DNA of 64,000 nucleotides from Streptomyces sp. NBC_00247. GTDB lineage: Bacteria > Actinomycetota > Actinomycetes > Streptomycetales > Streptomycetaceae. The first letter of the stretch is position 1, and each line of letters starts with the position of its first letter. Below the pieces are notes generated by a model, which was not told the origin of the DNA, made no database searches, and saw only the letters and a program-made list of their open reading frames with translations. The position numbers and the translations under genes are program-made. Location: assembly GCF_036188265.1 (NCBI RefSeq), contig NZ_CP108093.1:3864001-3928000 (forward strand), written 5' to 3'. This document shows positions 43,634-52,535 of the stretch, piece by piece.

Positions 43634-43912
43634 ATGAGCGTCAAGGTCCGCATCCCCACCATCCTGCGCACGTACACCGGCGGCCAGGCCGAGGTCTCGG
43701 CCGAGGGCACCGTCCTCTCCGAGGTCATCGAGTCCCTGGAGAAGGACCACCCGGGCATCGCCGCGCGCGTGCTGGACGACCAGGGCAAGCTGCGCCGCTT
43801 CGTCAACGTGTACGTCAACGACGACGACGTCCGCTTCGAGGGCGGCCTCCAGGCGGCCACGCCGGACGGCGCCGGCGTCTCGATCATCCCCGCCGTCGCC
43901 GGCGGCTGCTGA
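43634..43912 (+). CDS. MoaD/ThiS/CysO-like sulfur-carrier protein
   Basis: A 92-aa beta-grasp protein like mycobacterial CysO. It begins MSVKVRIPTILRTYTGGQ, has FVNVYVNDDDVRF, and ends VAGGC. The carboxy-terminal di-glycine is where sulfur is loaded as a thiocarboxylate after adenylation. Here an extra Cys follows the GG, so removal by a JAMM-type protease (as known for QbsE/QbsD) would be needed first. It shares the SAM-riboswitch transcript with the threonine-synthase-like gene and probably supplies its sulfur. Confidence 0.9.
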   Translation: MSVKVRIPTILRTYTGGQAEVSAEGTVLSEVIESLEKDHPGIAARVLDDQGKLRRFVNVYVNDDDVRFEGGLQAATPDGAGVSIIPAVAGGC

Positions 43913-43948
43913 CCGTACGGCCGCTCGACGGCGCGCCACACCGAGGAC

Positions 43949-43983
43949 ATTGCCCCCTTCGCGTACGACGCGGAGGGGGCAAT
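43949..43983 (+). terminator. Terminator of the SAM-riboswitch operon
   Basis: A 15-bp stem (43949-43963 with 43969-43983, one G-T pair) rich in C then G, 36 bp after the sulfur-carrier stop codon. Confidence 0.82.
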
Positions 43984-44340
43984 TCCGTAGGGTTGAGCGC
44001 GGTACAGTTGGGGAAGCCCCCTCCGCCGCTCGTGTCGAGCATGTGCGAGATCGCGCCGCGGCGCGACAAGAAACAGCCAAAGTCCGGATGCCCTCTGTGC
44101 CTTAAGTGGCCTTTGTCTGGCCCGACTTGCCCAAGATTCTCAGCAAATCCTCACGTTCGGGTGTTCCGGCGCGCTCAGAATTCCCGTCCGATTGACCTGT
44201 TGCAGAGGGCAGTTGGACAGATACATTCGGCCGCGGTCGAGGCGTTCCGGCGCACGCACCCTCTCCTGTCGGAGGGTGAGTTCTGACCCGGGTCCGCGAA
44301 GTGCGGTCCTGTGCAGGGGCCAGAAATAGGGGAGTTAGGC
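43984..44340 (+). other. Long leader region of the cold-shock gene
   Basis: A 357-bp stretch with no confident gene, less GC-rich than its flanks. It holds the promoter and probably a long 5' untranslated leader, as cold-shock genes often have. A short frame, GTG 44161 to TGA 44286 (41 codons, starting VFRRAQNSRPIDLLQRA), has ordinary amino-acid use and might be translated, but it has no clear ribosome-binding site. Confidence 0.4.
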
Positions 44341-44547
44341 ATGGCTCAGGGCACCGTCAAGTGGTTCAACGCGGAGAAGGGGTACGGCTTCATCGCGGTC
44401 GACGGTGGTGCGGATGTTTTCGTCCACTACAGCGCGATCCAGATGGACGGGTACCGCACCCTCGAAGAGGGTCAGCGAGTTGAATTCGAGATCTCGCAGG
44501 GCCAGAAGGGGCCGCAGGCGGACATGGTCAAGCTCGCCGTGGGCTGA
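44341..44547 (+). CDS. Cold-shock protein (CspA/ScoF type)
   Basis: A 68-aa single cold-shock domain. RNP1 is KGYGFIAV and RNP2 is VFVHYSAI, the two nucleic-acid-binding motifs, and the ends MAQGTVKWFNAE and DMVKLAVG are standard. It acts as an RNA chaperone. A GGGGAG ribosome-binding site lies ten bases before ATG. A strong terminator follows. Confidence 0.96.
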   Translation: MAQGTVKWFNAEKGYGFIAVDGGADVFVHYSAIQMDGYRTLEEGQRVEFEISQGQKGPQADMVKLAVG

Positions 44548-44577
44548 GTTGGACGCGGTCGGCAACGATATTTCTTC

Positions 44578-44620
44578 ACCACGCAGGGCCCGTCCCCCAG
44601 GGGGCGGGCCCTGCGTGGTT
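44578..44620 (+). terminator. Terminator of the cold-shock gene
   Basis: A 15-bp perfect stem (44578-44592 with 44605-44619) plus inner CCCC/GGGG pairing, followed by a T-rich run. Confidence 0.9.
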
Positions 44621-44708
44621 TCGCGTTTTCCGTGCAAGGAAGGCGTTCCGCGGGTCCGGAGGGCGTCCGGAGGCTGCCTCGGGCTTGTCCCCAGGACGAG
44701 GGGGACGC

Positions 44709-44734
44709 TTGCACTCGCAGGGGTCGAGTGCTAA
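44709..44734 (+). promoter_or_regulatory. CIRCE element 1 overlapping the groEL promoter
   Basis: TTGCACTC-N9-GAGTGCTAA, one base off the CIRCE consensus. It is bound by the heat-shock repressor HrcA. TTGCAC (44709-44714) and TAATCA (44732-44737), 17 bp apart, look like the -35 and -10 boxes, so HrcA would cover the promoter. Confidence 0.88.
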
Positions 44735-44743
44735 TCATTGGCG

Positions 44744-44770
44744 TTAGCACTCTCCAGGTGAGAGTGACAG
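44744..44770 (+). promoter_or_regulatory. CIRCE element 2 (partly degenerate)
   Basis: TTAGCACTC-N9-GAGTGACAG. The left arm is perfect and the right arm keeps GAGTG. It lies 9 bp after the first element, in the early leader. Confidence 0.7.
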
Positions 44771-44896
44771 AAACTTGGACCGGGCCGGTGAGGCCCGCAG
44801 GCGCGGCGGGGCAAGGAACCGCCGGGCACGCAGGCCGTCCGTCGCGGGCGCCACTCGGTCCGGAGCAATCCACCCCGTCCGGGAGGACCACTTCAC

Positions 44897-46519
<1,623 letters not shown>

Positions 46520-46566
46520 TCCCCTTCCGGGATCGGTGGTTCCACCCCCGCAGCGTCCAGCTGTAG

Positions 46567-46605
46567 CTTCGGCCCCCAGGATTCGTCCTGGGGGCCGAAG
46601 TGTTT
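46567..46605 (+). terminator. Terminator of groEL with UUCG tetraloop
   Basis: A perfect 15-bp stem (46567-46581 with 46586-46600) closed by TTCG and followed by TGTTTT. Confidence 0.95.
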
Positions 46606-46785
46606 TCCGGGGGCGGGTCTGCTCCGCGCCCAGCGCCGACAGATGGCGGGTGAAGTCGTCAACGCGCCGCCCCAGCTCCCGGCGGTCCCGGTCGGACCAG
46701 TCGGCCGGCGCTCCGCCGAGCGCCTGGACCGGGGCGGTCGGCGCGGTCAGGAAGGCCCGGTCCGGCCTGGAACGGCCCGGGGCGG

Positions 46786-47736
46786 TCAGGGGCAGGTGAC
46801 GACCTGGCCGGCCCAGGAGAGTCCGCCACCGAAGGCGAAGATCAGTACCGGTGTGCCGGAGGGCAGTTCGCCGCGTTCGGACAGCTTGGACAGGGCGAGG
46901 GGCACCGAGGCGGCGGAGGTGTTGCCGGATTCGACGACGTCGCGGGCGATGACGACGTCGTCGCGCAGGCCGAGTTGCCGGGTCAGGGACTCGATGATCC
47001 GCAGGTTGGCCTGGTGGGTGACGACCCCGCCCAGGTCGGCGGGGGTGATTCCGGCACGGAGGCAGGCTTCCCGGGCCACGGCGGGCAGTTCGGTGGTGGC
47101 CCAGCGGAAGACGGCCTGGCCCTCCTGCGCGAACCGCGGCTGCCACGCGCCCGCCAGTCGGACCGCCTGCGCGCGCGTGGGATCGGAGCCCCAGGTCACC
47201 GGTCCGATTCCGGCGTCACCCTGTTCGGCGGCGCTGATCACGGCGGCGCCCGCGCCGTCGCCCAGCAGGATGCAGGAGGAACGGTCCATCCAGTCGGTGA
47301 CGTCCGACATCTTCTCGGCACCGATGACGAGCGCGTGCCGGGCGGCTCCGGCGCGCACGGTGTGGTCGGCGCAGGCGAGCGCGGTGCAGAAACCGGCGCA
47401 GCCGTTGTTGAGATCGAAGCAGACCGCCGAGGGAATGCCGAGGTGCGCGGCGACCTGGGCGGCGGTGGAGGGGCAGCGGTCGACGGCGGAGCAGGTCGCC
47501 ACGGTGACCAGGCCGATGTCGGCGGGCTCCAGACCGGAGGCGGCCAGTGCCTTTCCGGCCGCTGCCGAGGCCAGGTCGGTGACGGACTCGCCGTCCCCGG
47601 CGATCCGCCGGGTGGCGATTCCCGTGCGCTGCCGTATCCAGGCGTCGTTGGTGTCGACCATGCCTTCCAGCTCGGTGTTGGTCAGCACGCGGGAGGGCTG
47701 GTAGTGCCCCAGGGCGGTGATGCGGGACCCGGACAA
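46786..47736 (-). CDS. FabH-like 3-oxoacyl-ACP synthase III
   Basis: A 316-aa ketosynthase III. The catalytic triad is present: Cys113 in NNGCAGF, His in THQANLRI and Asn in VESGNTSAAS. N-terminal ITALGHYQPSRVLTN and IRQRTGI are normal for FabH. No other fatty-acid gene is adjacent; the core fab cluster must lie elsewhere. A divergent TetR gene and a palindrome between them suggest inducible expression. It could start a special fatty acid or make a signal or polyketide starter; unresolved. Confidence 0.88.
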   Translation of the reverse strand: MSGSRITALGHYQPSRVLTNTELEGMVDTNDAWIRQRTGIATRRIAGDGESVTDLASAAAGKALAASGLEPADIGLVTVATCSAVDRCPSTAAQVAAHLGIPSAVCFDLNNGCAGFCTALACADHTVRAGAARHALVIGAEKMSDVTDWMDRSSCILLGDGAGAAVISAAEQGDAGIGPVTWGSDPTRAQAVRLAGAWQPRFAQEGQAVFRWATTELPAVAREACLRAGITPADLGGVVTHQANLRIIESLTRQLGLRDDVVIARDVVESGNTSAASVPLALSKLSERGELPSGTPVLIFAFGGGLSWAGQVVTCP

Positions 47737-47813
47737 GGCTGTGCTCCTTCGGTCAGGCCGTGCGGCACCGGCCGGGTGGGTGGCCGGGTGGCGACTCCTC
47801 CGGAATATAGCAA

Positions 47814-47825
47814 CCGACCGGTCGG
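47814..47825. promoter_or_regulatory. TetR-type operator palindrome
   Basis: A perfect 12-bp palindrome, CCGACCGGTCGG, within an AT-rich patch (GGAATATAGCAA to the left, AAGCTAAAG to the right). It lies between the divergent FabH-like and TetR genes and is probably the regulator's site for both. Confidence 0.7.
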
Positions 47826-47862
47826 AAGCTAAAGGGTTCGTGCGGGACTATGATCGGCTCCC

Positions 47863-48462
47863 ATGAGCCCTCGGAACTCGGTCGTGGAGACCCGCCGCAC
47901 CCGGCAGCGCATTCTGGAGCGCGGTCTGGTGATCGCCTCGGCGGACGGGCTCGGAGGGCTCACCATCGGGCGCCTGGCCACTGAACTGGCGATGAGCAAG
48001 GCCGGAGTGCTCGGCCACTTCGGCACGAAGGAGCGCCTGCAACTCGAGGTCCTGGACGCCGCGGCCGAGTTGTTCGCCCGGGAGGTGCCGGAGAAGGTAC
48101 GGGACGTGGCCGTCGGCCTGGCGCGACTGCGGGCGCTGTGCGAGGCGTGGGTGTCGATGCTGGAGCGGAACGTACTGCCCGGCGGCTGTTTCTTCGCCGC
48201 GGCGGCCACCGAGTTCGACGGGCGCGAGGGCCCGGTGCGCGACTCCGTCGCGGGCCTGAGCGATCTGTGGCGCCGCGACCTGCGCCTTCACGTCCAGTGG
48301 GCGGTCAGGGCGGGAGAGCTGCCGGAGGACACGGACGCCGAGCAGATGGTCTTCGAACTCGTGGGCGTCATGCTCTCTCTCAACCACTTCCTCCAGCTCA
48401 CTCGCGATCCGGCCGCTCCGGCCCGTGCCCGTCGCGCCCTGGGGCGGGTCCTGGGCGACTGA
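47863..48462 (+). CDS. TetR/AcrR family regulator
   Basis: A 199-aa regulator. The N-terminal helix-turn-helix is LTIGRLATELAMSKAGVLGHFGTKERL (about 33-59), followed by a TetR-type ligand-binding helical domain. It diverges from the FabH-like gene with 126 bp between starts and should control it through the palindrome at 47814-47825. Inducer unknown. Confidence 0.9.
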   Translation: MSPRNSVVETRRTRQRILERGLVIASADGLGGLTIGRLATELAMSKAGVLGHFGTKERLQLEVLDAAAELFAREVPEKVRDVAVGLARLRALCEAWVSMLERNVLPGGCFFAAAATEFDGREGPVRDSVAGLSDLWRRDLRLHVQWAVRAGELPEDTDAEQMVFELVGVMLSLNHFLQLTRDPAAPARARRALGRVLGD

Positions 48463-48615
48463 CCGGCGCGTCGTGCTTCCCTCCGGCCCTGTCGGCCGGG
48501 ATGGTCTCAGGGACCGTTCGTCGAGCCGACTGTTCCGGTCGGAAGTCCGGAAAGATTTCTCGTCCGGTGATGTCGAGAACCCGTGACCGGCTCCGTCCCC
48601 GTAGTGAACGCGCCC

Positions 48616-48657
48616 ACGGACACGGACGCGGGGAACACGGACACGGACGCGAGGAAC
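48616..48657. repeat. Two 21-bp tandem units upstream of the YCII gene
   Basis: Copies ACGGACACGGACGCGgGGAAC and ACGGACACGGACGCGaGGAAC, differing at one base, in the leader region. Confidence 0.9.
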
Positions 48658-48708
48658 GCGACCACGGACGCGACCGTTCACACGGCCGCCGCAGCGAGGA
48701 GAGACACC

Positions 48709-49119
48709 ATGGCGAAGTACCTGATGCTCAAGCACTACCGCGGTGCCCCGGCCCCGGCCAACGACGTGCCGATGGACCAGTGGACCCCGGAGGAGATCTC
48801 GGCCCACGTCCAGTACATGAACGACTTCGCGGCCCGGCTGGAGAAGACCGGAGAGTTCGTCGACGGGCAGGCGCTCGCCCCGCAGGGCGAGTGGGTCCGG
48901 TACGACGGGGAGGGGCGCCCGCCGGTCACCGACGGCCCGTTCGCGGAGACCAAGGACCTGATCGCGGGCTGGATGGTGATCGACGTCGACAGCCATGAGC
49001 GTGCGGTGGAGCTGGCCGGGGAGCTGTCGGCCGCACCCGGAAAGGGCGGCGAACCGATCCACGAGTGGCTGGAACTGCGCCCGTTCCTGGGCGCCCACCA
49101 CCCCACTGTCACGGAGTGA
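48709..49119 (+). CDS. YCII/DGPF domain protein, ECF42-sigma partner
   Basis: A 136-aa YCII-like protein (MAKYLMLKHYRG) with the DGPF signature in VTDGPFAETKDLIAGW. DGPF proteins are almost always encoded next to ECF42-group sigma factors, as here (8 bp gap). Their role is thought to be regulatory or enzymatic support of the sigma. Start ATG 48709 after AGCGAGGAGAG; a longer upstream frame is repetitive and is rejected. Confidence 0.9.
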   Translation: MAKYLMLKHYRGAPAPANDVPMDQWTPEEISAHVQYMNDFAARLEKTGEFVDGQALAPQGEWVRYDGEGRPPVTDGPFAETKDLIAGWMVIDVDSHERAVELAGELSAAPGKGGEPIHEWLELRPFLGAHHPTVTE

Positions 49120-49127
49120 CCTCACCC

Positions 49128-50285
49128 ATGGACGAGGCCCTGATCCGGAGCCTCACCCCGGGTGTCATCGCCGTCCTCGTCCGCCGCGGAGCCGATTTCG
49201 CGGCGGCCGAGGACGCCGTGCAGGAAGCCCTGATCCAGGCGGTACGCGTCTGGCCGGCCGACCCTCCGCAGGACGCGAAGGGCTGGCTGGTCACCGTGGC
49301 CTGGCGCAGGTTCCTCGACGCGACCCGGGCGGACCGCGCCCGCCGTCACCGCGAGGTCCGGGTGGACGAGGAACCGGCCGCCGGGCCCGCCCGCGCGGTG
49401 GACGACACCCTCCAGCTCTACTTCCTCTGCGCCCACCCCTCGCTGACCCCGGCGTCGGCGGTCGCGCTGACCCTGCGCGCGGTCGGGGGGCTCACCACGC
49501 GCCAGATCGCCCAGGCCTACCTGGTGCCAGAGGCGACGATGGCGCAGCGCGTCAGCCGGGCGAAGCGCACCGTCTCCGGGGTGCGGTTCGACCGGCCCGG
49601 CGACGTCGCAACGGTGCTGCGCGTCCTCTATCTGGTCTTCAACGAGGGGTACTCCGGCGATGTGGACCTCGCCGCCGAGGCGATCCGGCTCACCCGGCAG
49701 CTCGCGGTCCGTATCGACCACCCCGAGGTGTCCGGGCTGCTCGCCCTCATGCTGCTTCACCACGCCCGGCGGGCCGCCCGGACCGCGCCGGACGGCAGCC
49801 TGGTGCCGCTCGCCGAGCAGGATCGCGGCCGGTGGGACACCGCGTCGATCGCCGAGGGCATCGGGATGCTGACAGTGGCGCTCGCCCGCGACCGGCTGGG
49901 CGAGTACCAGGCACAGGCCGCCGTCGCGGCGCTGCACGCCGACGCGCAGACCGCCGGGGAGACCGACTGGCCGCAGATCGTGGAGTGGTACGACGAGTTG
50001 GCGCGGCTGACCGACAGCCCGGTCGTACGGCTGAACCGCGCGGTCGCGGTCGGGGAGGCGGACGGCCCGCGCGCGGGTCTGGCGGCGCTCGCGGCGCTGG
50101 ACGCCTCGCTACCGCGCCATACCGCCGTGGCGGCGTACCTCCACGAACGCGACGGCGACCCGGTGACGGCCGCACGGCTGTACGCCGAGGCCGCGCACCG
50201 GGCGACCGACCTCGCCGAACGCGACCACCTGACCCGCCAGGCCGCCCGCCTCAACGCGCTCCGGGAACGACGACCGGATCGATGA
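49128..50285 (+). CDS. ECF42-type RNA polymerase sigma factor with C-terminal TPR-like extension
   Basis: A 385-aa sigma factor. Region 2 includes VLVRRGADFAAAEDAVQEALIQAVRVWP (shortened), region 4 is LTTRQIAQAYLVPEATMAQRVSRAKRT. A long C-terminal extension of about 200 residues with VFNEGYSGDVDLAAEAIRLTRQL (shortened) is the DUF6596/TPR-like domain of ECF42. That extension probably replaces an anti-sigma factor. It is co-transcribed with the DGPF gene. Targets unknown. Confidence 0.9.
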   Translation: MDEALIRSLTPGVIAVLVRRGADFAAAEDAVQEALIQAVRVWPADPPQDAKGWLVTVAWRRFLDATRADRARRHREVRVDEEPAAGPARAVDDTLQLYFLCAHPSLTPASAVALTLRAVGGLTTRQIAQAYLVPEATMAQRVSRAKRTVSGVRFDRPGDVATVLRVLYLVFNEGYSGDVDLAAEAIRLTRQLAVRIDHPEVSGLLALMLLHHARRAARTAPDGSLVPLAEQDRGRWDTASIAEGIGMLTVALARDRLGEYQAQAAVAALHADAQTAGETDWPQIVEWYDELARLTDSPVVRLNRAVAVGEADGPRAGLAALAALDASLPRHTAVAAYLHERDGDPVTAARLYAEAAHRATDLAERDHLTRQAARLNALRERRPDR

Positions 50286-50299
50286 AAGGGGCGGCGTGC

Positions 50300-51259
50300 T
50301 CAACTCGCTCCGGTCGGCGGGGTCGTACGGCCTTGGGCGCCCCGTCGTCGGACGGTCACCCCGGCCCGGCCCCGGGGGCGGTCCTGGCGGGGGACCATGT
50401 TCGCGCGGACCTGGGACACGCGGCTGCTCACGTCGTCGTGCGGGACCGTGCCGGGCGGGCCCACGAGGGGCATGAGGTCGCCCCGGCAGGGGCGGCAGAG
50501 GCCGTCGGGCATGGCGTCTCCAGGGCCGGGCGCCTTGCACTCGCGGCACTCGGCGGCGTACCGGCCGGACGGCGCGGGCGGGGGCGGCGGCGCGGTGGTG
50601 CGGACCGGGGGCATCTTGTCCGTCAGGCGGCGGCGGACGAGGGAGGCCGCGTGGTGGACGGCGGTCGGCAGGCCGGAGGTGAGCGCGTGGAGCAACTCGT
50701 TCTCGTCGGCGCCGCGTTCGAACCACTCGGTGACCTGCGGTTCGAGCATCGCGCAGTCGGCGGCCGACAGCGACAGCGCCGGGTTGGCCCGGCCGAGCGC
50801 CGCGAGCAGGATGAACGCCCGGGAGCGCGTGGGGCGTCGGGTCTCCGGCGGTACGTCTCCCCGCACGAACGCCTCCCACCAGTCGGCGTCGCGGGCGGTA
50901 CGGGAGAAGTGCGTACGGGTCACCCAGAGCAGCTGGGTCTCGTTGGCGACGACGATGCCGTCCCGGTGCAGGTGCCCGGCGGCCTGGAGCCTCCGGAGCA
51001 CCGTGCCCACCGCGCACTGGCCGTAGGGGAGGACCTTGGCGAGGGTCTTCACCGAGATGTCCGCGCCGTCCGGCAGTTGGTCGATGTACGCGGCGACGGC
51101 CGCCTCGCGCGGCGGCAGCTGGTCGAAATCGCGTGCGGTGGACGGCTTCTGGTTCGGGGCGGAACGCTTGCCGTACCCCGGATTGGACATCGGATGCGGG
51201 GTGCGGGGCAGGGAGCCGTGCGGGGGACAGGGGGCAGCACTAAGCTGGCTGGCAGCCAT
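50300..51259 (-). CDS. Helix-turn-helix protein with C-terminal zinc-ribbon-like Cys pairs
   Basis: A 319-aa protein. Residues about 45-110 look like a winged helix-turn-helix (LPPREAAVAAYIDQL, then VGTVLRRLQAAGHLHRDG). The C-terminal half has two CxxC pairs (CREC, CRPC) spaced about 16 residues apart, consistent with a small zinc ribbon. The last 45 residues are Arg-rich. It converges with the sigma factor gene (14 bp between stops). The start could also be MSNPGYGKRSAP, 23 codons later. Confidence 0.7.
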   Translation of the reverse strand: MAASQLSAAPCPPHGSLPRTPHPMSNPGYGKRSAPNQKPSTARDFDQLPPREAAVAAYIDQLPDGADISVKTLAKVLPYGQCAVGTVLRRLQAAGHLHRDGIVVANETQLLWVTRTHFSRTARDADWWEAFVRGDVPPETRRPTRSRAFILLAALGRANPALSLSAADCAMLEPQVTEWFERGADENELLHALTSGLPTAVHHAASLVRRRLTDKMPPVRTTAPPPPPAPSGRYAAECRECKAPGPGDAMPDGLCRPCRGDLMPLVGPPGTVPHDDVSSRVSQVRANMVPRQDRPRGRAGVTVRRRGAQGRTTPPTGAS

Positions 51260-51724
51260 GGGGATCGCTTCTTTCGATCTTTTTGGTCAGGCCCCTGTCT
51301 GGTGTTACCAGCACCTGCAGGGGTCGACTCATGTGTGGTCTGAGTCGAGGCGAACGCTAGATCGTCGGCACCCTGCGTGGCAAGTCGGTAACGGATGGTC
51401 AACCCCGGGGAGTTAAAAGAACGCCCGAGGGTGACGCGGAGGCGGGCCGGACGTGCGGGCGGGATCACTCGCTCGGCGGGGAGCCGACGGCCTTGGCGTA
51501 GTGCCGATGACTGCTGCCGACTGCCGCCGGCCTTTCGCCAACGTCGGACGGCTCTCACGGCCAGGGTGGGTGGGTGGGGAAAGAGTCCCTCCACCCATTC
51601 CTATGAAAGAGCGCTCGGATCTGGCCGCTTGAGCTCCGGGCCGGTGCCGAGGTACCAAGGGGCGGGTAGCGAATGGTGATCAAGTGAGGGTCCGGGCGGA
51701 GTCTCTGTTCCCGAGGTGACCGGC
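51260..51724. other. Gene-poor stretch
   Basis: No coding frame here looks real. It holds the promoter of the leftward helix-turn-helix gene, a patch of lower GC (51340-51420, with TTAAAAGAA) and a weak hairpin at about 51570-51598. Confidence 0.4.
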
Positions 51725-51775
51725 ACGCGGGGCTCGGTGTGGCGTCAGCGCTCGCACCACACCGAGCCCCCGCGT
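51725..51775. terminator. Hairpin terminator after the small lipoprotein gene
   Basis: An 18-bp stem (51725-51742 with 51757-51775) with one bulged C, 7 bp past the stop codon of the leftward lipoprotein gene. Confidence 0.75.
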
Positions 51776-51781
51776 GTCGGA

Positions 51782-52165
51782 TCAGGAGCCGTCGATCAGT
51801 TTCCGTACCTCGGGCGGGAGCCCTGAGTCGGAGTCGATGGCGACGAGCCTGGCCGTCTCCGGAGTGTCCCCGACGGCGATGGCGACCTCGGGAGAGACGC
51901 CGTCCACTCTGTAGGCGGTCTCCTTCGTGACCGCCGTATCGCTCTTGTCCTGTGCGCCGGTGTCGTCGCACGTCGGCGAGGTGGCGACGCCGAGCTTCTT
52001 CCCGGATGTGAATACCGCGTCCGGCACCTCCCGGTACGAGGTGTCCTGGAAGGTGTAGGCGGGGGCGGCGCAGTCGATCGCCGTGTCAACGGTCGTGCAC
52101 GCGGCTACCGGTATCACCATGGCCCCCGCGATGATCAAGCCGGCGGATCGCCTGGTCCAGTTCAT
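51782..52165 (-). CDS. Small secreted lipoprotein
   Basis: A 127-aa protein. The signal MNWTRRSAGLIIAGAMVIPV ends at the lipobox VAAC (Cys23), so it should be a lipid-anchored surface protein. The mature part contains two further Cys (AIDCAAP and SPTCDD), probably a disulfide. It resembles uncharacterised Streptomyces lipoproteins (DUF6281-like). Function unknown. Confidence 0.75.
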   Translation of the reverse strand: MNWTRRSAGLIIAGAMVIPVAACTTVDTAIDCAAPAYTFQDTSYREVPDAVFTSGKKLGVATSPTCDDTGAQDKSDTAVTKETAYRVDGVSPEVAIAVGDTPETARLVAIDSDSGLPPEVRKLIDGS

Positions 52166-52372
52166 GTGTGTCCCCCTCGGTGGATGACAGAGAAGAGAAG
52201 TGCCTCCCCCTCTGCCGAGTGGCCTCGCCGACGCACAGCACGGAAATCAGGTCGTGCACGCGGTGAGGCTCTCGTGATTCCGCCCTTCGACGTCGGCACC
52301 TCGGATCAGGTTCCCTTTTCGCGCGCTTCTTGTGGATCGAGGTGGGATCTCGCCGCCCGGGGCGGTGGCGTT

Positions 52373-52408
52373 CGGTCGTCGCAGCCACCTCGGTCGTCGC
52401 AGCCACCT
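52373..52408. repeat. Two exact 18-bp tandem units
   Basis: CGGTCGTCGCAGCCACCT twice in the spacer upstream of the GNAT gene. The 322-bp spacer 52166-52488 holds no gene. Confidence 0.92.
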
Positions 52409-52481
52409 CGTGAAGAGTGCAGGTGGGCGCGGGTGGAGGGCGAGAAAATCCCGCCGCCCCCGGCGGCGCCCCGTGTTCTCA

Positions 52482-52535
52482 TTGCAGGATGACGGAGATC
52501 GAATCAGGTTGCAGGATGACGGAAATCGAATCAGG
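52482..52535 (+). repeat. 27-bp tandem duplication that copies the start region of a GNAT gene
   Basis: Units at 52482-52508 and 52509-52535 differ at one base. Each holds GCAGG, an ATG and the first codons (MTEIESG), so the gene has two in-frame start sites. Confidence 0.93.

Noticed and set aside
46617..46730. Minus-strand segment resembling the end of a MarR protein (WSDRDRRELGRRVDDFTRHL)
   Set aside because: No stop codon follows in frame and no upstream body exists; too short to call a relic.
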